DNA of 64,000 nt, taken from contig NC_063160.1 of NCBI RefSeq assembly GCF_020921035.1, positions 17,139,095-17,203,094 on the forward strand. Direction: 5' to 3'. The position numbers and the translations under genes were made by a program. The first letter of the stretch is position 1. The number at the start of each line of letters is the position of its first letter. This document shows positions 25,043 to 37,263 of the stretch, in pieces. The stretch is from Rhodamnia argentea (lineage: Eukaryota; Streptophyta; Magnoliopsida; Myrtales; Myrtaceae). The notes beneath the pieces were generated by a model, which made no database searches, was not told the origin of the DNA, and saw only the letters and a program-made list of their open reading frames with translations.

Positions 25043-28000
25043 CAACGTGACATTTATGCAGATGAATGGTGTTAAGTAGGGCCATAATATATGTCAAATA
25101 CTCATTATTGCAGGCCATAGAAAGATTCTAATATCATTTTGTTCTTATTACTTGTAACATGTACTTGGTTAGCCTTTTTTGCAGTTTTAGTGGTACATGG
25201 ATATATTATACTTTTTGCCTCTAAGATGTCTTCCTATTCTTCCAGCATAGTCAGGGGTTATCTAGCTCAGATCTGAATGTGGTTCAGCTGTGCAGAAGAT
25301 TGGTTTTTTCCTTTCTTTGGTTTATCTGTTAAGTTACCTGGTCTCTTGCTGGTGGTTTACTGCCTATAAACATTCTTTTCTCAGCTGCCTCACCTTGCAA
25401 CAACTTATGCTGCGGTCAATTCTCTTATTACCTTGGGTGGATCCAGATCTTTGTCTTCAATTAATAGGTGGTCACTTTTACTTATTAACATGTTGAAGTT
25501 CCGTGCTTTTTTCCATGGATGGCGTGTAATATGGCATAAACCTTCTTTCTCAGAGATAAGGTGTACAATTTTTTGAGGCAAATGAAACAACCAAGTGGAG
25601 GCTTCAGGTATGAAATCAATCCAGATGTTTACTTTATAATTGAAGTGATGTCCATCCGAATAAAGTATAATATCATCATGTTCAAGCAATACTTGGTCAG
25701 TCTCTTCATTAAAAATTTTGAGATTTAATGGCAAGGTCTAATTTATAATTGAAGTGATGTCCATCCGAATAAACTACAATATCATAAAGTTCAAGCAATA
25801 CTTGGTCAGACTCTTCATTAAAAATTTTGAGATTTAACGGCAAGGCCTGTGGGAGGGAGGGAGATGATGAGCGAGAGCGAGTGGGGAGGGAGGAGGGAGG
25901 GAGGGAGAGAGAGTGGTGATGAGCAATGAGCGTTATGTTCCAGTTGTGTGTTTAACCACTAATTTTCACAAGTAATTATGCTTTGATGCACTTCTTTTTT
26001 TTAAGTACTGGACAAGTTAGTCCTCCACATGTCCTCTCTTTAGTGGCATACCATGGAGCTTTAACTGTGGTGTAATTGTAACCTTTCCAGCACAGTAGAG
26101 AGTTATTTTGCGGCTTAAGTACACCCCAAGTGCCATAAGTTGTTTGCATCAAATCGATCACTTTGTACTGTTTTGTAACTTTAAGTGCACTCTTTAAAAA
26201 GTGCCGATTACGTGGTATTTTTTTTAATATTTGAGATGACGTGGCTCGGTGAATTTGACACTAAAGTGATCGTTTTTATGTGTTACTTAAGTGTCGTTTG
26301 TTTGGCAAGTTACAACTTGCACTGTGACATTTAGTTTTGCTAGTGGCTTTGCTTGTTATTTTGCTTACCTTGATAAAATATGATCAACTATCTATTTTGT
26401 TTCTAACTTGCAGAATGAAGTGTAAGATTTCCAAACTTTTAGTAATTTTGGGTTAATTGGACTTATTATTTCCAGGATGCATGATGGAGGAGAAATCGAT
26501 GTTCGGGCTTGCTACACTGCTCTCTCTGTAAGTTTATTTTTTTTTCCACCACACACACACACACACACCACACACACACACCACTCTCTCTCTCTCTGAT
26601 GCTCCTCGGGTCGGTCTCTGTACTCTCACTCTCATCTAGCTTTCTTTCCAATTATTTAGTGGCTCAATCATGAATTTAGTCTACGTATATTAGCACTCAA
26701 TTTCTGGAAACTGTCATATGACCTGCTGTGAGGTTGGAGACACCTTAGCTATGTGGTTCTGATGCTTTTTGAGTCAACTAGCATATCATCTTAAAACCAT
26801 TTGTATTACTGTAGTAATCGTTGTTAGGGTTATGTTTCTTGCTTATTGAGATATTTTATCTGTCCATATGGATTTTTCTTGGGCGCAAATATACTCCACT
26901 CGAAATAAATGGCTATCTTCTTTCAACCATCCCTGGATTCTCTTACGCTGCAATGCAGGCTCTAGGACAGGCTATGTTTCAGTATGTATATCTCCTGTCA
27001 TCCATGTGTCCTTTAGCCTTAACAAACGAGATAAATGCTCTTCTACAAAGGATTTTGGCTTTGTCCTTGTCTCTGTACTATGTATTGCTGGATCTGTAGA
27101 TTTGTATTATCAAATCATATTATGAGCTTATCAGCATTCCTGAGATGTCTTACTCATGTATAATGCTTTTTACTGAAGAGGGTCCTTGATTTAAGGAAGC
27201 TCGTCTTCCTTATGTTCTCACCTTTTGGCCATTGGTTAGATCTCAAGTTAGAATTCCTTCATTCCCTTAGAAAGCGATTGATCTATGTAACTGTTTGCCA
27301 CTCAAAGGTTTATTCTTATACCAGGATGATTCCTTCATTGTTTTCATGGTCATCTTTTTCCATTTGTCAGAATAATCTCTGAATGATGCTGAAATTCCTG
27401 CTTGGCTAGGTTGCAAGTATCCTAAATATTTTGGATGATGAGCTGGCTGGAAATGTTGGAGATTTCATATTGAGGTCTGTTAAAATTGGTTTGACATGGA
27501 ATTGGCAGTGCCTTTTGGATTTCATTATCAGTGTTCCGGTCTCTTGCTTAACATTCTGTCTCCTCTCATGGCTTATTGACTCAAAAGTTGATACACCTCA
27601 TTTGCATTTATTAGAATTAGGCATCGTGCCACCTTTTCTTAAGGTGACTCTTTGTGAGATCGTTAGATGGTGTTAATATGTTTACTGTTTACGATAAACA
27701 TACATGATACTAGAAGGGGAAATGATGTCATACTCTTTGAAGCAAAAGGATTATAAAAAGGTAAAAAAGATCATTTTGGCCCTCTGGCTACTATGGCTTT
27801 GTGCAATACCTAATTGCTCTTTACTGGAGACTCATTTGGGCATAATTTCTATAGTATGTTGAGGTTCTTTCATCGGTGGATCTGTTTTCTTTCTCGAAAT
27901 TGTGTTGTTTGTCAATGACTTCTAGACAGGTCAGGTCATGTCTTCAACCTTAAGATGCTAATTACTGGTGGATTGCCAATCTGGATCAGTAAAAAATGCT

Positions 28001-30084
28001 TTTTATGATGAAAATGTATCATACCTATCAAATTCCAGCCTGGCACAAAATGCTGTTTTGAAATTTTAGGTTCATATCTTGATGCACCTGAACCGGCTGA
28101 ATTTTTTACTGGGCATGTCAATGTAGAAAATTGTACCTTATGTGGCTTGGGGAAGTTAGACTATGATACTGCCTAAGGAAGCATCTTATTAATTTGCTGA
28201 AAGCTCTATCCTTGGGCTTTATGCAGTTGTCAGACTTATGAGGGTGGCATCGCAGGAGAACCTGGTTCTGAAGCTCATGGTGGGTATGTCTCATCAAATA
28301 GCTTAGAAGTGGTGTCTGTTGCCTAATGTCAGGAATAAGCCATTTGGACGGCCATGAAGTTGTTTTCCGTTCTTTGTTCTTCCTCCATATTAATGTTGCT
28401 ATGTCTTTGTCTTATCATGAAATTTTCTTTATACTTTTGTTCTGGGTTTGCAGATATACATTTTGTGGGTTGGCTACGATGATTTTAATCGATGAGGCTG
28501 ATCGGTTGGACTTATCTAGATTAATTGTAAGTCAAAACACTGTACTTACTTGCCTCTCTTTCGACTGTTGTGTCTGGCTAATTGTTACCTCTATATACAG
28601 TTAGAACTCATTGTGTCTGTCATCTTGATAGTTTTGTGAGTCTACGACCTGCATTTCTTTGTCTGCTCTTCTTCTTTTAAGTCGTCTGTTGTTTTCTTCG
28701 AAGTGCAATTCATCTGTGCTTTGTTCTGTCAGGATTGGGTGGTGTTTCGCCAAGGAGTAGAATGTGGCTTTCAAGGGAGAGCTAATAAATTGGTTGATGG
28801 TTGCTATTCCTTTTGGCAGGTAATTTCTGTTTTGACTGTTTTGGCTCCAGTTGGTTGATTGTAGTATTAAAAAGGGAACTTTTAGGGGGGTGCTTGTGCA
28901 TTGCTGCAAAAATTGCGTCCATTTGGTCTTTCCGAAGGAGGAGATGAATCGGCAGATTCAATCAATTCATCTCTATCTGCTGCATCCAATCTGTCTGAAC
29001 AGGAAAACAATCTGGAGAGTGCTTCTCCTCAAGTTGATGGGGCCTGCCAGTTTAAACAGGCAGGTATGTCTTATAAAGAAAATGCAGTCCTCTGTTTCTA
29101 CTTCCTTTTGCATTGCAAAAATGAACTTTATTTTGTGCTTATAGATCCCAAATCTATTTGTGATAAAAAAACTCCGCTATCTGTATTCACTATGGATATG
29201 ACTCATGTCATGTGGGATATGAACCTCAATTAATATGTCATATTGTCATGTCTTATTTGTTATTTCATGTGAAATTGCTTTTTTGCAGGTCCTCAAAGTG
29301 CTTCCTGTTCTGTAAACCTTGGCAACACCAGTTATAATTTTCTTGAAAGACGTACAGAGGTGGGATCTCTCTTCAACAGTTTAGCCTTGCAGCAATACAT
29401 TCTTCTATGCTCTCAGGTACTAGTGCATATTTTGTAAGAGAAGCCGTGTTTTTTTTATCCGAAATCCATATTCAGTGGAAACAAATTCCCTTGCATCTAC
29501 CACCTATTTGCATTTAGTAGCGTTCAAGTTGCTGTGTGGTGATTTATAGTCTGTGTCATGCTTTAGATAACCTATGCAGTTAAAGTTGCTGATTGCTATA
29601 GCATGTACCTTTCTGAAGATCTTAACAGCACTCTATAATCAGCCGAATACCATCTGTATCTAATGAGAGATTAGTTTGGATGATACTAATTGACCTTAAA
29701 GACACTAAATTCCCGTGTCCTTAATGGTTTGTTCATTGATCTCATCCTGATATGCTGCTGCCAATTGTGAGGATAGCCAGTGTTGTGACCTTTCATGCTT
29801 TGATGCAGTTGCCAGAGGGCGGATTCAGGGACAAACCCGGAAAGTCTCGAGACTTCTACCACACATGTTATTGTCTAAGTGGCCTCACGGTGTGTCAATA
29901 TAGCTGGTCTAAGAGTGCGGATTCGGCCGCTTTGCCCTGGGCTGTTGTAGGTCCATCCTCCAACCTCGTGGAATCCATCCACCCTCTCCACAATGTTGTG
30001 TTAAGCAAGTATCACGAAGCAAACGAGTTTTTTCGCAAGGTAGGAAGGGATGTATACTTACAAAATCCGCAGTCGGAAAGATAG
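23601..30084 (+). CDS. ERA1: Protein farnesyltransferase subunit beta, 14 exons, 470 aa
   Basis: Exons: 23601-23720, 23853-23950, 24280-24385, 24644-24679, 25385-25467, 25554-25607, 26476-26527, 27410-27474, 28227-28283, 28454-28526, 28733-28819, 28886-29063, 29289-29416 and 29809-30084. All junctions are GT-AG and the 1413-nt sum stays in frame. Prenyltransferase repeats are visible (PSGGYGGGPGQ, PSGGFRMHDGGEIDVRACY, TYEGGIAGEPGSEAHGGYTFCG, LPEGGFRDKPGKSRDFYHTCY). The catalytic zinc ligands are present: Asp270 and Cys272 in LVDGCYSFW, and His397 in DFYHTCY. The enzyme moves farnesyl from FPP onto CaaX cysteines in the cytosol with the alpha subunit; in Arabidopsis the gene (ERA1) restrains ABA signalling. 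An acidic/Ser-rich insert (exon 12) is usual in plants. The stop is taken by reading exon 14 through; a further splice after EFFRK cannot be excluded. Confidence 0.95.
24975..25040. repeat. Compound (AT)n(GT)n microsatellite in ERA1 intron 4
   Basis: About 15 AT units are followed by about 18 GT units without interruption. It is intronic. Confidence 0.9.
25633..25850. repeat. 109-bp tandem duplication in ERA1 intron 6
   Basis: Copies 25633-25741 and 25742-25850 both begin TTTATAATTGAAGTGATGTC and run through CAAGCAATACTTGGTCAG and CTCTTCATTAAAAATTTTGA to GGCAAGG. They differ at only a few positions, so the event is recent. Confidence 0.9.
25851..25914. repeat. Purine-rich GGGA/GAGA low-complexity tract
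   Basis: Runs of GGGAGGGA and GAGCGAG directly follow the 109-bp duplication within the same ERA1 intron. Confidence 0.75.
26547..26598. repeat. (CA)n then (CT)n microsatellite in ERA1 intron 7
   Basis: An interrupted CA tract is followed by CT repeats, about 20 bp inside the intron after exon 7. Confidence 0.85.
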
Positions 30085-32380
30085 GGGAGAATGAATATTC
30101 ATGGTGATTCATGGGGAGCTTTAAGTTCACAATTTTTAAGGTTTGTTATACTTGGCTTTCCTGTTCTTCATCATCATCGTCATCATGACAAGTGTTGAGA
30201 TGATTAAAGTTGCAAACAATAACGAACCAACAAATTAAGTGGGAGCCTCAGGAAGCCTTGTTTTGTCTAATTTGACGTTCAATGACACCCAGGAGAGGAT
30301 TAAGACACGTTGGGAGTCAATACCTGATTTACTACATTCAATTGATGAATTCTCGTCGACAGCCTCGGGATTTCTTTCAGTCGATCGTCACAGTAGACAG
30401 GTTTGGGCTACCTTTGATCACTTGTGAGTCATGCCTGCAAGTCGAAGCGTCGAAGCCAGTGATGTACGAAAGGTTCCAACCAAAAAAGTTGGACTGAATC
30501 GGAGACGGGAGTGGAGTGACGGGAGAGCGCATGAGGAAACCATTGTCTTAAGCTGGATTTATGGTAACAAAAGGAAAGAAGAAGAAACAAAGCAAGAATA
30601 AACAAAAACAGGATGTTACCATGCTTTGTCCTGAGAATCCTACGAAATCAATATACGACATATTTGCCTGTCTGGAAAAATGAAACGGCCTACTCAGTCA
30701 TGTATTATTCATCACCGGAAGCATATTTCTAAACAAGTTATATGATGCGGGAGCATCGAGCTTCATCAATTTGCTCCCATGTTTAACTCTGATCTTGCCT
30801 ATTAATTTAGCTCAATCCTTACTTTTGGAGCTCAAGGATAATTTTGGCTATAATAAGAATCGTTGGGTCAGAGTTTGGAGATGTCGATTCATGTTGATTG
30901 AATGGGTAAGTTGTCCAAAAACTACTGAGATATCGATATTCAAGTTGATTGTCGATTCTAAGTCTACTAATCGACCATCGAGCATCAAAGGCTATTCTAA
31001 ATTAATTCATCACAATCGATGTCCATTCAAGCCAAAAAGATTTTGATCATAACTTGCTTTAGTGGGTTCAAACTAAAGACGTCGAAGTGAAGACTAACTA
31101 CCAAGCTATTAAGTAAGGAGTTAACGATTCTTCCTTCTTGCCGATCAATTAGTTGGTTACCGTTTCACCAGTCTAGCAAACCACCAACATATCAATGGGA
31201 GGCTGCTTTGAGCCATTTCCTTGATTATTTGGTGATATTCCAAGATAATTATTTGCCGGTCAAGGCTGATGGATGAATTTTGGAAGGTGGATAACAAAGC
31301 TAAAGATTCAAGATTTTAAGTCAACATATCATTGTTGCATTTCTTAGTTCCAAGGTTTTTATGAATCTGAATTGTGTTGTAGGTCTCAAGAGTCAAAGTT
31401 CTAGTTTCTAGTTGTTTTATAGCATTCTCTGGTTCCTAGGATTTTAATGGGTTTTTTAGTTGCTACGTCTTTATTAATTGGGTAGTTTCGGAGTCTTTAA
31501 TGCTTTGTCTATTTCCAATGTAATAATCCTTCTATAAAAAGAGCTGAATTCTACCAACAACGTTTTCGATTTATATGAATACACGGGATTTTCTTGTGTG
31601 ATTGAATATCTTTGGAGAGTCCCTGCTTCATTATTTTTAGAGAGTGGATTACTTCTCGGTGGTGAGTCAAGAAATCTTTTATCCTCGTGTTATTATTTAG
31701 TCATTGGTAGTGAGCTTTTCTTATCCCGAAGTACTTTATTCTTAGTAGGTGGTTCGTCCTTTAAGCCTTGATGGTGAATTTCGTCGATCTCTTACATCAC
31801 CCTTGATTGGTGGAGCGTCTTTTATGCCTCGACGGTGGTGATCAAATCTATACTGCATTTGCACATCATTGACATCCATCCCCAAACACTCTGATCTGTC
31901 CTCGATTCCTTCCGTCATCACTCAAAAGTAATTCGCCCATCGTGCAACCACGTACGTACTGGTATATTACTGTCTTAAATATCACATTGTTTCCAAACTT
32001 GACCATTTGACGGTTTTCCTAGTTATTAGTTCATCAATATGTCACATTTTTTTTTTTTTGGTCTAAACAACAGGTTGATTTTATACGCCATTGATTTGAA
32101 GTGGTGAATGACCGTAATAAGGGTGCTTTCACAAAAAATTTTCTTCGGCGGTACTTAGGAGATGCACGATAACCATTCTTCTTCTCTATTTCTATTCTAA
32201 ACCTATTTCTGAAATAGGTTTGAAACAGAAACTCTTTTGGTAACATAATTCTATTTTTCTATTTCTGAAACAAAAATTTGTTCCGTAAATAGATTTGAAA
32301 GGAAAATCAAAAACAAAATTTTTTAGCTTCTCGGAGAAATAGAAATTAGAAATAATAACCCATCGCTTTTTTTCAAGTAC
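30085..32380. other. ERA1 3' flank and intergenic sequence; possible LTR remnant
   Basis: No gene seen. Around 31,200-31,860 a TATA-like CTATAAAAAGAGC followed by a leader-like segment resembles an LTR U3/R, but I could not find TG...CA ends with a TSD. From about 32,190, CTATTTCTG/GAAATAG words appear that also occur in the tandem array further right. Confidence 0.35.
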
Positions 32381-33000
32381 CCACTGCCGTTGATCACCAC
32401 CCACTGCCACCCACCTCACTGTCGATAGTTGCCACCCATTGTTGGCCACCGCCGACCATTACCTGCCGCCAATCGCCACCCATCGCCATCCTCCGCCGGC
32501 CGCCTCAACCATGGCTAGCTATCGCCGACCTCCGTTGGTCGCCGCCAACCACCACCCGCCACCGATCTTCGCCGCCGCTAACTACTACCCTCGGTCTCTC
32601 ACCACCGACCGTCATTGCCCCTCGCCTCACCGTCGGCGGCCGCCACCCATCGCCGCCAAACTCCCCCAACCGTCGCCGTCCACGCCCACGACCACCGCCG
32701 GTTGTCGCCGCTAACCACCCCCCATTGTTGACCTTCGTCGGCGCTAACCACTGTCCTCGGTTGCCGGCCACCGACGATCGCCGTAGCCCCCTGCCTCACC
32801 CCTGACCACCACCACCCACCGCCCGCCACTGCTATCCACCGCCGGCCACTGCCGACCCTGCCGCCACCGACCATTGCTTGCCACCAACCTCGTTGCCCAC
32901 TACCACCCTCTCGCCACCCTCCGCGGCCGTCGCCGCAACTATCACCGACCATTGCCAACCATTGCCGACCTCCGTCAACCGCAGCAATCACCGCCACAAT
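32381..33000. repeat. C-rich CCACC/CGCCG low-complexity region
   Basis: About 600 bp built from variants of CCACCGCC, GCCACCCA and GCCGACC, abruptly GC-rich between AT-rich flanks. Long open frames on both strands (one of 154 codons) are caused by the compositional bias and lack domains. Confidence 0.75.
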
Positions 33001-34024
33001 AAAAAAAATAATTTTTTTATTTTTAAATAGTAAATAATAATTTCTAAAAGTAGAAATTTTCAACTATTGTCAAACGAACTACTGTTCCTAGATCAGAAAT
33101 TTTATGTCATTATCAAATGCATTTTTTTTTGCTCAAAAACTCATCCAAAAACAAAAATAGAAAAATCTATTTCTAGCTAGAAATCTATTTCTGGAAGTAG
33201 AAATAGATTTTTTTATTTTGAAATAGTAAATAATAATTTTTAGAAGTAGAAATTTTCAATTGTTGTCAAACGAACTTCTATTCCTGGATCAGAAATTTTA
33301 TGTCATTATCAAATGCAATTTTTTTGCTTAAAAACTCATTCAGAAACAAAAATAGAAAAATCTATTTCTAGCTAGAAATCTATTTCTGGAAGTAGAAATA
33401 GATTTTTTATTTTGAAATAGTAAATAATAATTTCTAGAAGTAGAAATTTTCAACTATTGTCAAACAAACTTCTGTTCTAAGATAAAAAATTTATGTCACT
33501 ATCAAATGCATTTTTTTTCTCAAAAATTCATTCAGAAACAAAAATAAAAAAATCTATTTCTAGCTATAAATCTATTTTTGGAAGTAGAAATAGATTTTTT
33601 TTATTTTGAAATAGTAAAGAGTAATTTCTATAAGTAGAAATTTTCAACTGGTGTCAAACGAACTACTGTTTCGGGATCAGAAATTTTATGTCATTATTAA
33701 ATGTATTTTTTTACTCAAAAACTCATCTAGAAATAGAAATAGAAAAATCTATTTCTAGCAATAATGGATTTTTATTTTGAAATAGTAAATAATAATTTTT
33801 AGAAGTAGAAATTTTCAATTGTTGTCAAACGAACTTCTATTCCAGGATCAGAAGTTTTATGTCATTATCAAATACATTTTTTTTTGCTCAAAATCTATTT
33901 CTGGAAGTAGAAATAAATTTTTTATTTTGAAATAGTAAATAATAATTTCTAGAAGTAAAAATTTTCGACTGATATCAAGCGAACTTTTGTTTCAAGATCA
34001 GAAATTTTATGTCATTATCAAATG
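33001..34024. repeat. Six-unit decaying tandem array, about 150-196-bp unit
   Basis: The anchor word TAAATAATAA (TAAAGAGTAA in unit 4) recurs at 33031, 33227, 33421, 33615, 33786 and 33936, giving spacings of 196, 194, 194, 171 and 150. Each unit runs AGTAGAAATTTTCAA, TTGTCAAACGAACT, ATCAGAAATTTTATGTCATT, ATCAAATGCATTTTTTT, with TCTATTTCTAGCTAGAAATC and TTTCTGGAAGTAGAAATA in the fuller units. The last two spacings are shortened by internal deletions. It ends about 200 bp before the CASPL4A start codon. Confidence 0.9.
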
Positions 34025-34218
34025 ACTTGTTTGCTTTTAGAACCGTGAAGTAAATTTACGATTTCGTCCAATCCATCCAAGAAACTGCCCATAACTTCTT
34101 GGAAATCAGTCTTCTCCCCCTCCCTCTCTCTCTGGCGTCATCCAACCCCACCATAATGAGACACCTTCATCGGTGCTGGTGTTGAACTCGAACTCGAACT
34201 CGAACTCAGTCGCAGAAA

Positions 34219-37200
34219 ATGGAAGGGAGACCTCAACACCAAGCACAAGCTGAGGACGATCATCAACGTGCGGACCAACAAATGGAGGAAGAAGAAGAAG
34301 AAGAAGAACAAGAACAAGAAAAGCGTCAAAGTTCGGCTGCACCTCCGCCTTCTTCATCCCACTCTAAACCCAGCAAACCCACAACGCCGCCAGGCCCCGG
34401 AGACGACGAGCTGCCGTCCCCGATGCCGTCGCCGCTCCACCCGATCGATTCGCCCTCCCACTTGTCGCTCTCCTCGGACCAAAGCTCCATCAGCCGCTTG
34501 TCCTCCCCACGAGAAGACGCCCTCGCCAATTGGCCCCCACCCACCACCGCGAACCCGGATTCTCCGCCGCAACTGCGGCCGCTTCCGCTGGCTGTGGCGG
34601 CTTCTGTGAAGCGGTCGGTGAGGGACGGCCCGGGCCCGCTGACCGTGGTGGATCCGGGTGCTGAGAGCGCTCAGGTCAAGCAAGAAAGCGGCGCCGTCGC
34701 CGGAGACAGCGCCGCCACGGCTGGCGTCGGAGGAGGAGGTGACGGGAGTGGGAGGGTGAGGCCGAACTTGTCGATACTGAGGAGGGCTAGGAGAGATAGA
34801 ATGGTGAGGAGGGCACTGTTGGTGCTGAGGGTGTGTGGGCTTGTGTTGTGCTTGGTGTCTTTCTCTGTTATGGTGGCTGATAAGAACCAGGGTTGGGCTC
34901 TTGATTCCTTCTACCGATACAGGGAGTTCAGGTTTGATCTCATTGCACCTAATAACTCTTCAAATTTTAAAATTTCCGTTTTCTCATTTGTCAGTCTTCT
35001 TAGATTGAGGTTTCTGTGAATTTGCAAGCCCCAACTGAAAGCTGGTGATCATATGTGATTTGCTGATTCGGAAAGTAATTTTCAGGTTTCTGATGGTATT
35101 CTTTTGTGCTTTTTGTTCCTTCAGTTGTTGTTTGGCTTTTAGGGTTTCTAAGACAATTTTGGGTATATGGAAAGACCACAAATGGCGATAACTTCTGTTG
35201 GATTCTTACATTATGCAGGTACATTGTAGCAGTGAATGCGATAGGATTTGTGTATTCAGGGCTGCAAGCTTGTGATGTCTCTTATTTCTCAGCAACCGGA
35301 AAGGGTGTCGCTCGGTTCCGTCTCCGGCATTACCTGGACTTTTTCCTGGATCAGGTGAACCTTCTTTTCTTTTCACCATCTTCTTTTCCTGGAAAGCACG
35401 TTGCACAGTGGCCCACATTTCACCGTGCATGATTCGGTGATATTACTCTCTTTGGACCTGTGACTGATCATCATAGATGGGCCCTCCCAATAAATTAGTT
35501 AGTAGAGATAAGAATTGTGATCAGAGGTTAAATTGTGAACCTTCTTTTCTTTTCACCATCTTCTTTTCCTTGAAAGCACGTCGCACAGCGGCCCACATTT
35601 TGCCGTACATGATTCGTTGATATTACTCACTCCTTGGACCTGTGATTGATCATCATAGATGGGGCCTCCCGATAAATTAGTTGGTAGAGATAAGAATTGT
35701 GATCAGGGGTTAAACTTTTTGTGTATCATTTGCTGTTGGTCCCCATTTGATCAAGTTCACCTAGGACTATTCTTTCCAACTTTTCCTTTTCCCACCTTTT
35801 TCAATGAAGGATGCCTCCTTTTGCTGTCCATTCTTTGTTCTCTCTTCTGTGCATATTGCACCTTGAGAAAGTTGATCGTTTCTAAAGTAAAACGAATAAG
35901 ACTTTTGGCAGTGTGTGGGTGTGATTGACTTGCCATTCAAAAGTGAATGGGGCAAAGTCAGTAGGTCATTGGACGAGTATGATTTTCCCTGGTTAGTTTA
36001 ATCTGTCTTAGTGGTTAAGAAGGAGAAAGGTTGGATCCTGCCATTAGAGGTCCCAAGATGACAAGTAGTGCTTTGTTAGGTGAGTTCACTCTATATCTAT
36101 TGTAGTTGAGAAAACCACAAACTAAACTCGTGGGGTCTCTTCGACCAAACAAAAAAAAAAAGCTCGTGGGGTCTCATCAAACTCCTTTTTTGATGATTCA
36201 GTATAGATTTTGTTCGGTTCTGTTATCCAGCTTTTTTCCCTGGGGTTAGAAGGAAAGCATCCCGAGGTTGGCGCATCTCGTTGGGCATAATAGACCTTGA
36301 TTAGTCTGGTCCACAAGATTGAAGTAAAAGGGAAAAGAAGAAAATATTCTCCCTTTTTGGATAGGTGGTGTTCTGTGCTGTGAGTCCTGTAACAGCACTT
36401 TCTGCTTTCGGTGGAATATCTTACAGAGCATCAAAGAACTCCGGTAGATTGAACTTTCTGGGCGAATGAATCTGTCATATCTTGTCTCATTTTGAGCCTT
36501 TGGCAGAATCCCAGTTTTCGACTCTTTCGTCTCTGGGGCTCTTGCATGTCTTGCCTTGAGGATGTAGGCATCGAACAAATTCAACGTACTATCTTCAGAG
36601 TTATATTGGAGAACCGATCTTTGTAAAAAGATTTTTGAACAAATTAATTTATTCAGTCACTTAGAGACATTAGCTCCATTGACTAACAAATCGGTGCTGT
36701 ATTCAAACGCATATAAATGAAAGTCTACAGAATAGATGTGGCCATTCCCTTTCAACTCTGGTCGAGTGAAAGTTACAATCATCACCACATAATAGTGCGC
36801 CTACATGTCTTAATCGACATCGTTTTTCGACCAGAAGACCGAGAGCTAACTATCGAGACTTTGGGCTTTCTGGGCACATACTTTGGGAAATGTTTCATGA
36901 ATGTTTGTTGCCAGGGGCAACAGAGATCAAGTTGGTGATGGGAACAGAATTCCCCTTGACAGTACAGATCAATACTAGAATGCATTTGAAACGTTCCATG
37001 TTCTCATGATTGGAATATTTTGTGTCATCTTCAGTTCAAGCTCTGACTGCTGTGTGCGGGAACCGCAGGTAATGAGTTATCTGCTGTTATCTGCATCATC
37101 ATCAGCTGCAACGAGAGTTGATGATTGGGAATTGAACTGGGGAGAGGACAAGTTCCCGCAGATGGCAACCGCGTCTGTGGCTCTCTCCATCCTGGCTTTC

Positions 37201-37263
37201 ATGGCCTTTGCTCTCTGCTCCATCATCTCCGGTTACACGCTTTGTACCCTCCGTTCCTCGTAA
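34219..37263 (+). CDS. CASPL4A: CASP-like protein of the 4A type, 3 exons, 347 aa
   Basis: Exons 34219-34931, 35219-35354 and 37069-37263 join in frame. The long N-terminal half is cytosolic and low-complexity: a Glu run (E8, about residue 23), then Pro/Ser-rich segments. It leads to [20 protein letters not shown] and four membrane helices: [19 protein letters not shown] (about 202-220), [17 protein letters not shown] (239-255), [14 protein letters not shown] and [21 protein letters not shown]. The conserved Arg of helix 1 and Asp (VDDW) near helix 3 fit the CASP/MARVEL fold. The family makes plasma-membrane scaffolds; the exact role of 4A members is little known. Intron 2 is long (1.7 kb) and holds a tandem duplication. 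The 3' exon and its flank are copied twice downstream, in front of QOR2 and QOR3. Confidence 0.92.
35355..35714. repeat. 180-bp tandem duplication starting at the CASPL4A intron-2 donor
   Basis: Copy 1 (35355-35534) and copy 2 (35535-35714) both open with GTGAACCTTCTTTTCTTTTC and run to GTGATCAG(A/G)GGTTAAA. Copy 1 begins exactly at the GT splice donor, so the duplication repeats a donor-like GTGAAC 180 bp inside the intron. Confidence 0.92.

Noticed and set aside
26180-26340. Possible Mutator-type MITE in ERA1 intron 6 resembling 53556-53972
   Set aside because: Shares only short AAGTGCC words and AAGTG repeats; no TIR pair or TSD could be fixed.
32599-33063. 154-codon minus-strand ORF and overlapping plus-strand ORFs in the C-rich block
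   Set aside because: Low-complexity CCACC/GGTGG composition leaves frames open on both strands; no domain, no splice context.
33001-34024. CRISPR-like array
   Set aside because: Repeats of about 150-196 bp without unique spacers in a plant context; it is an ordinary tandem repeat.
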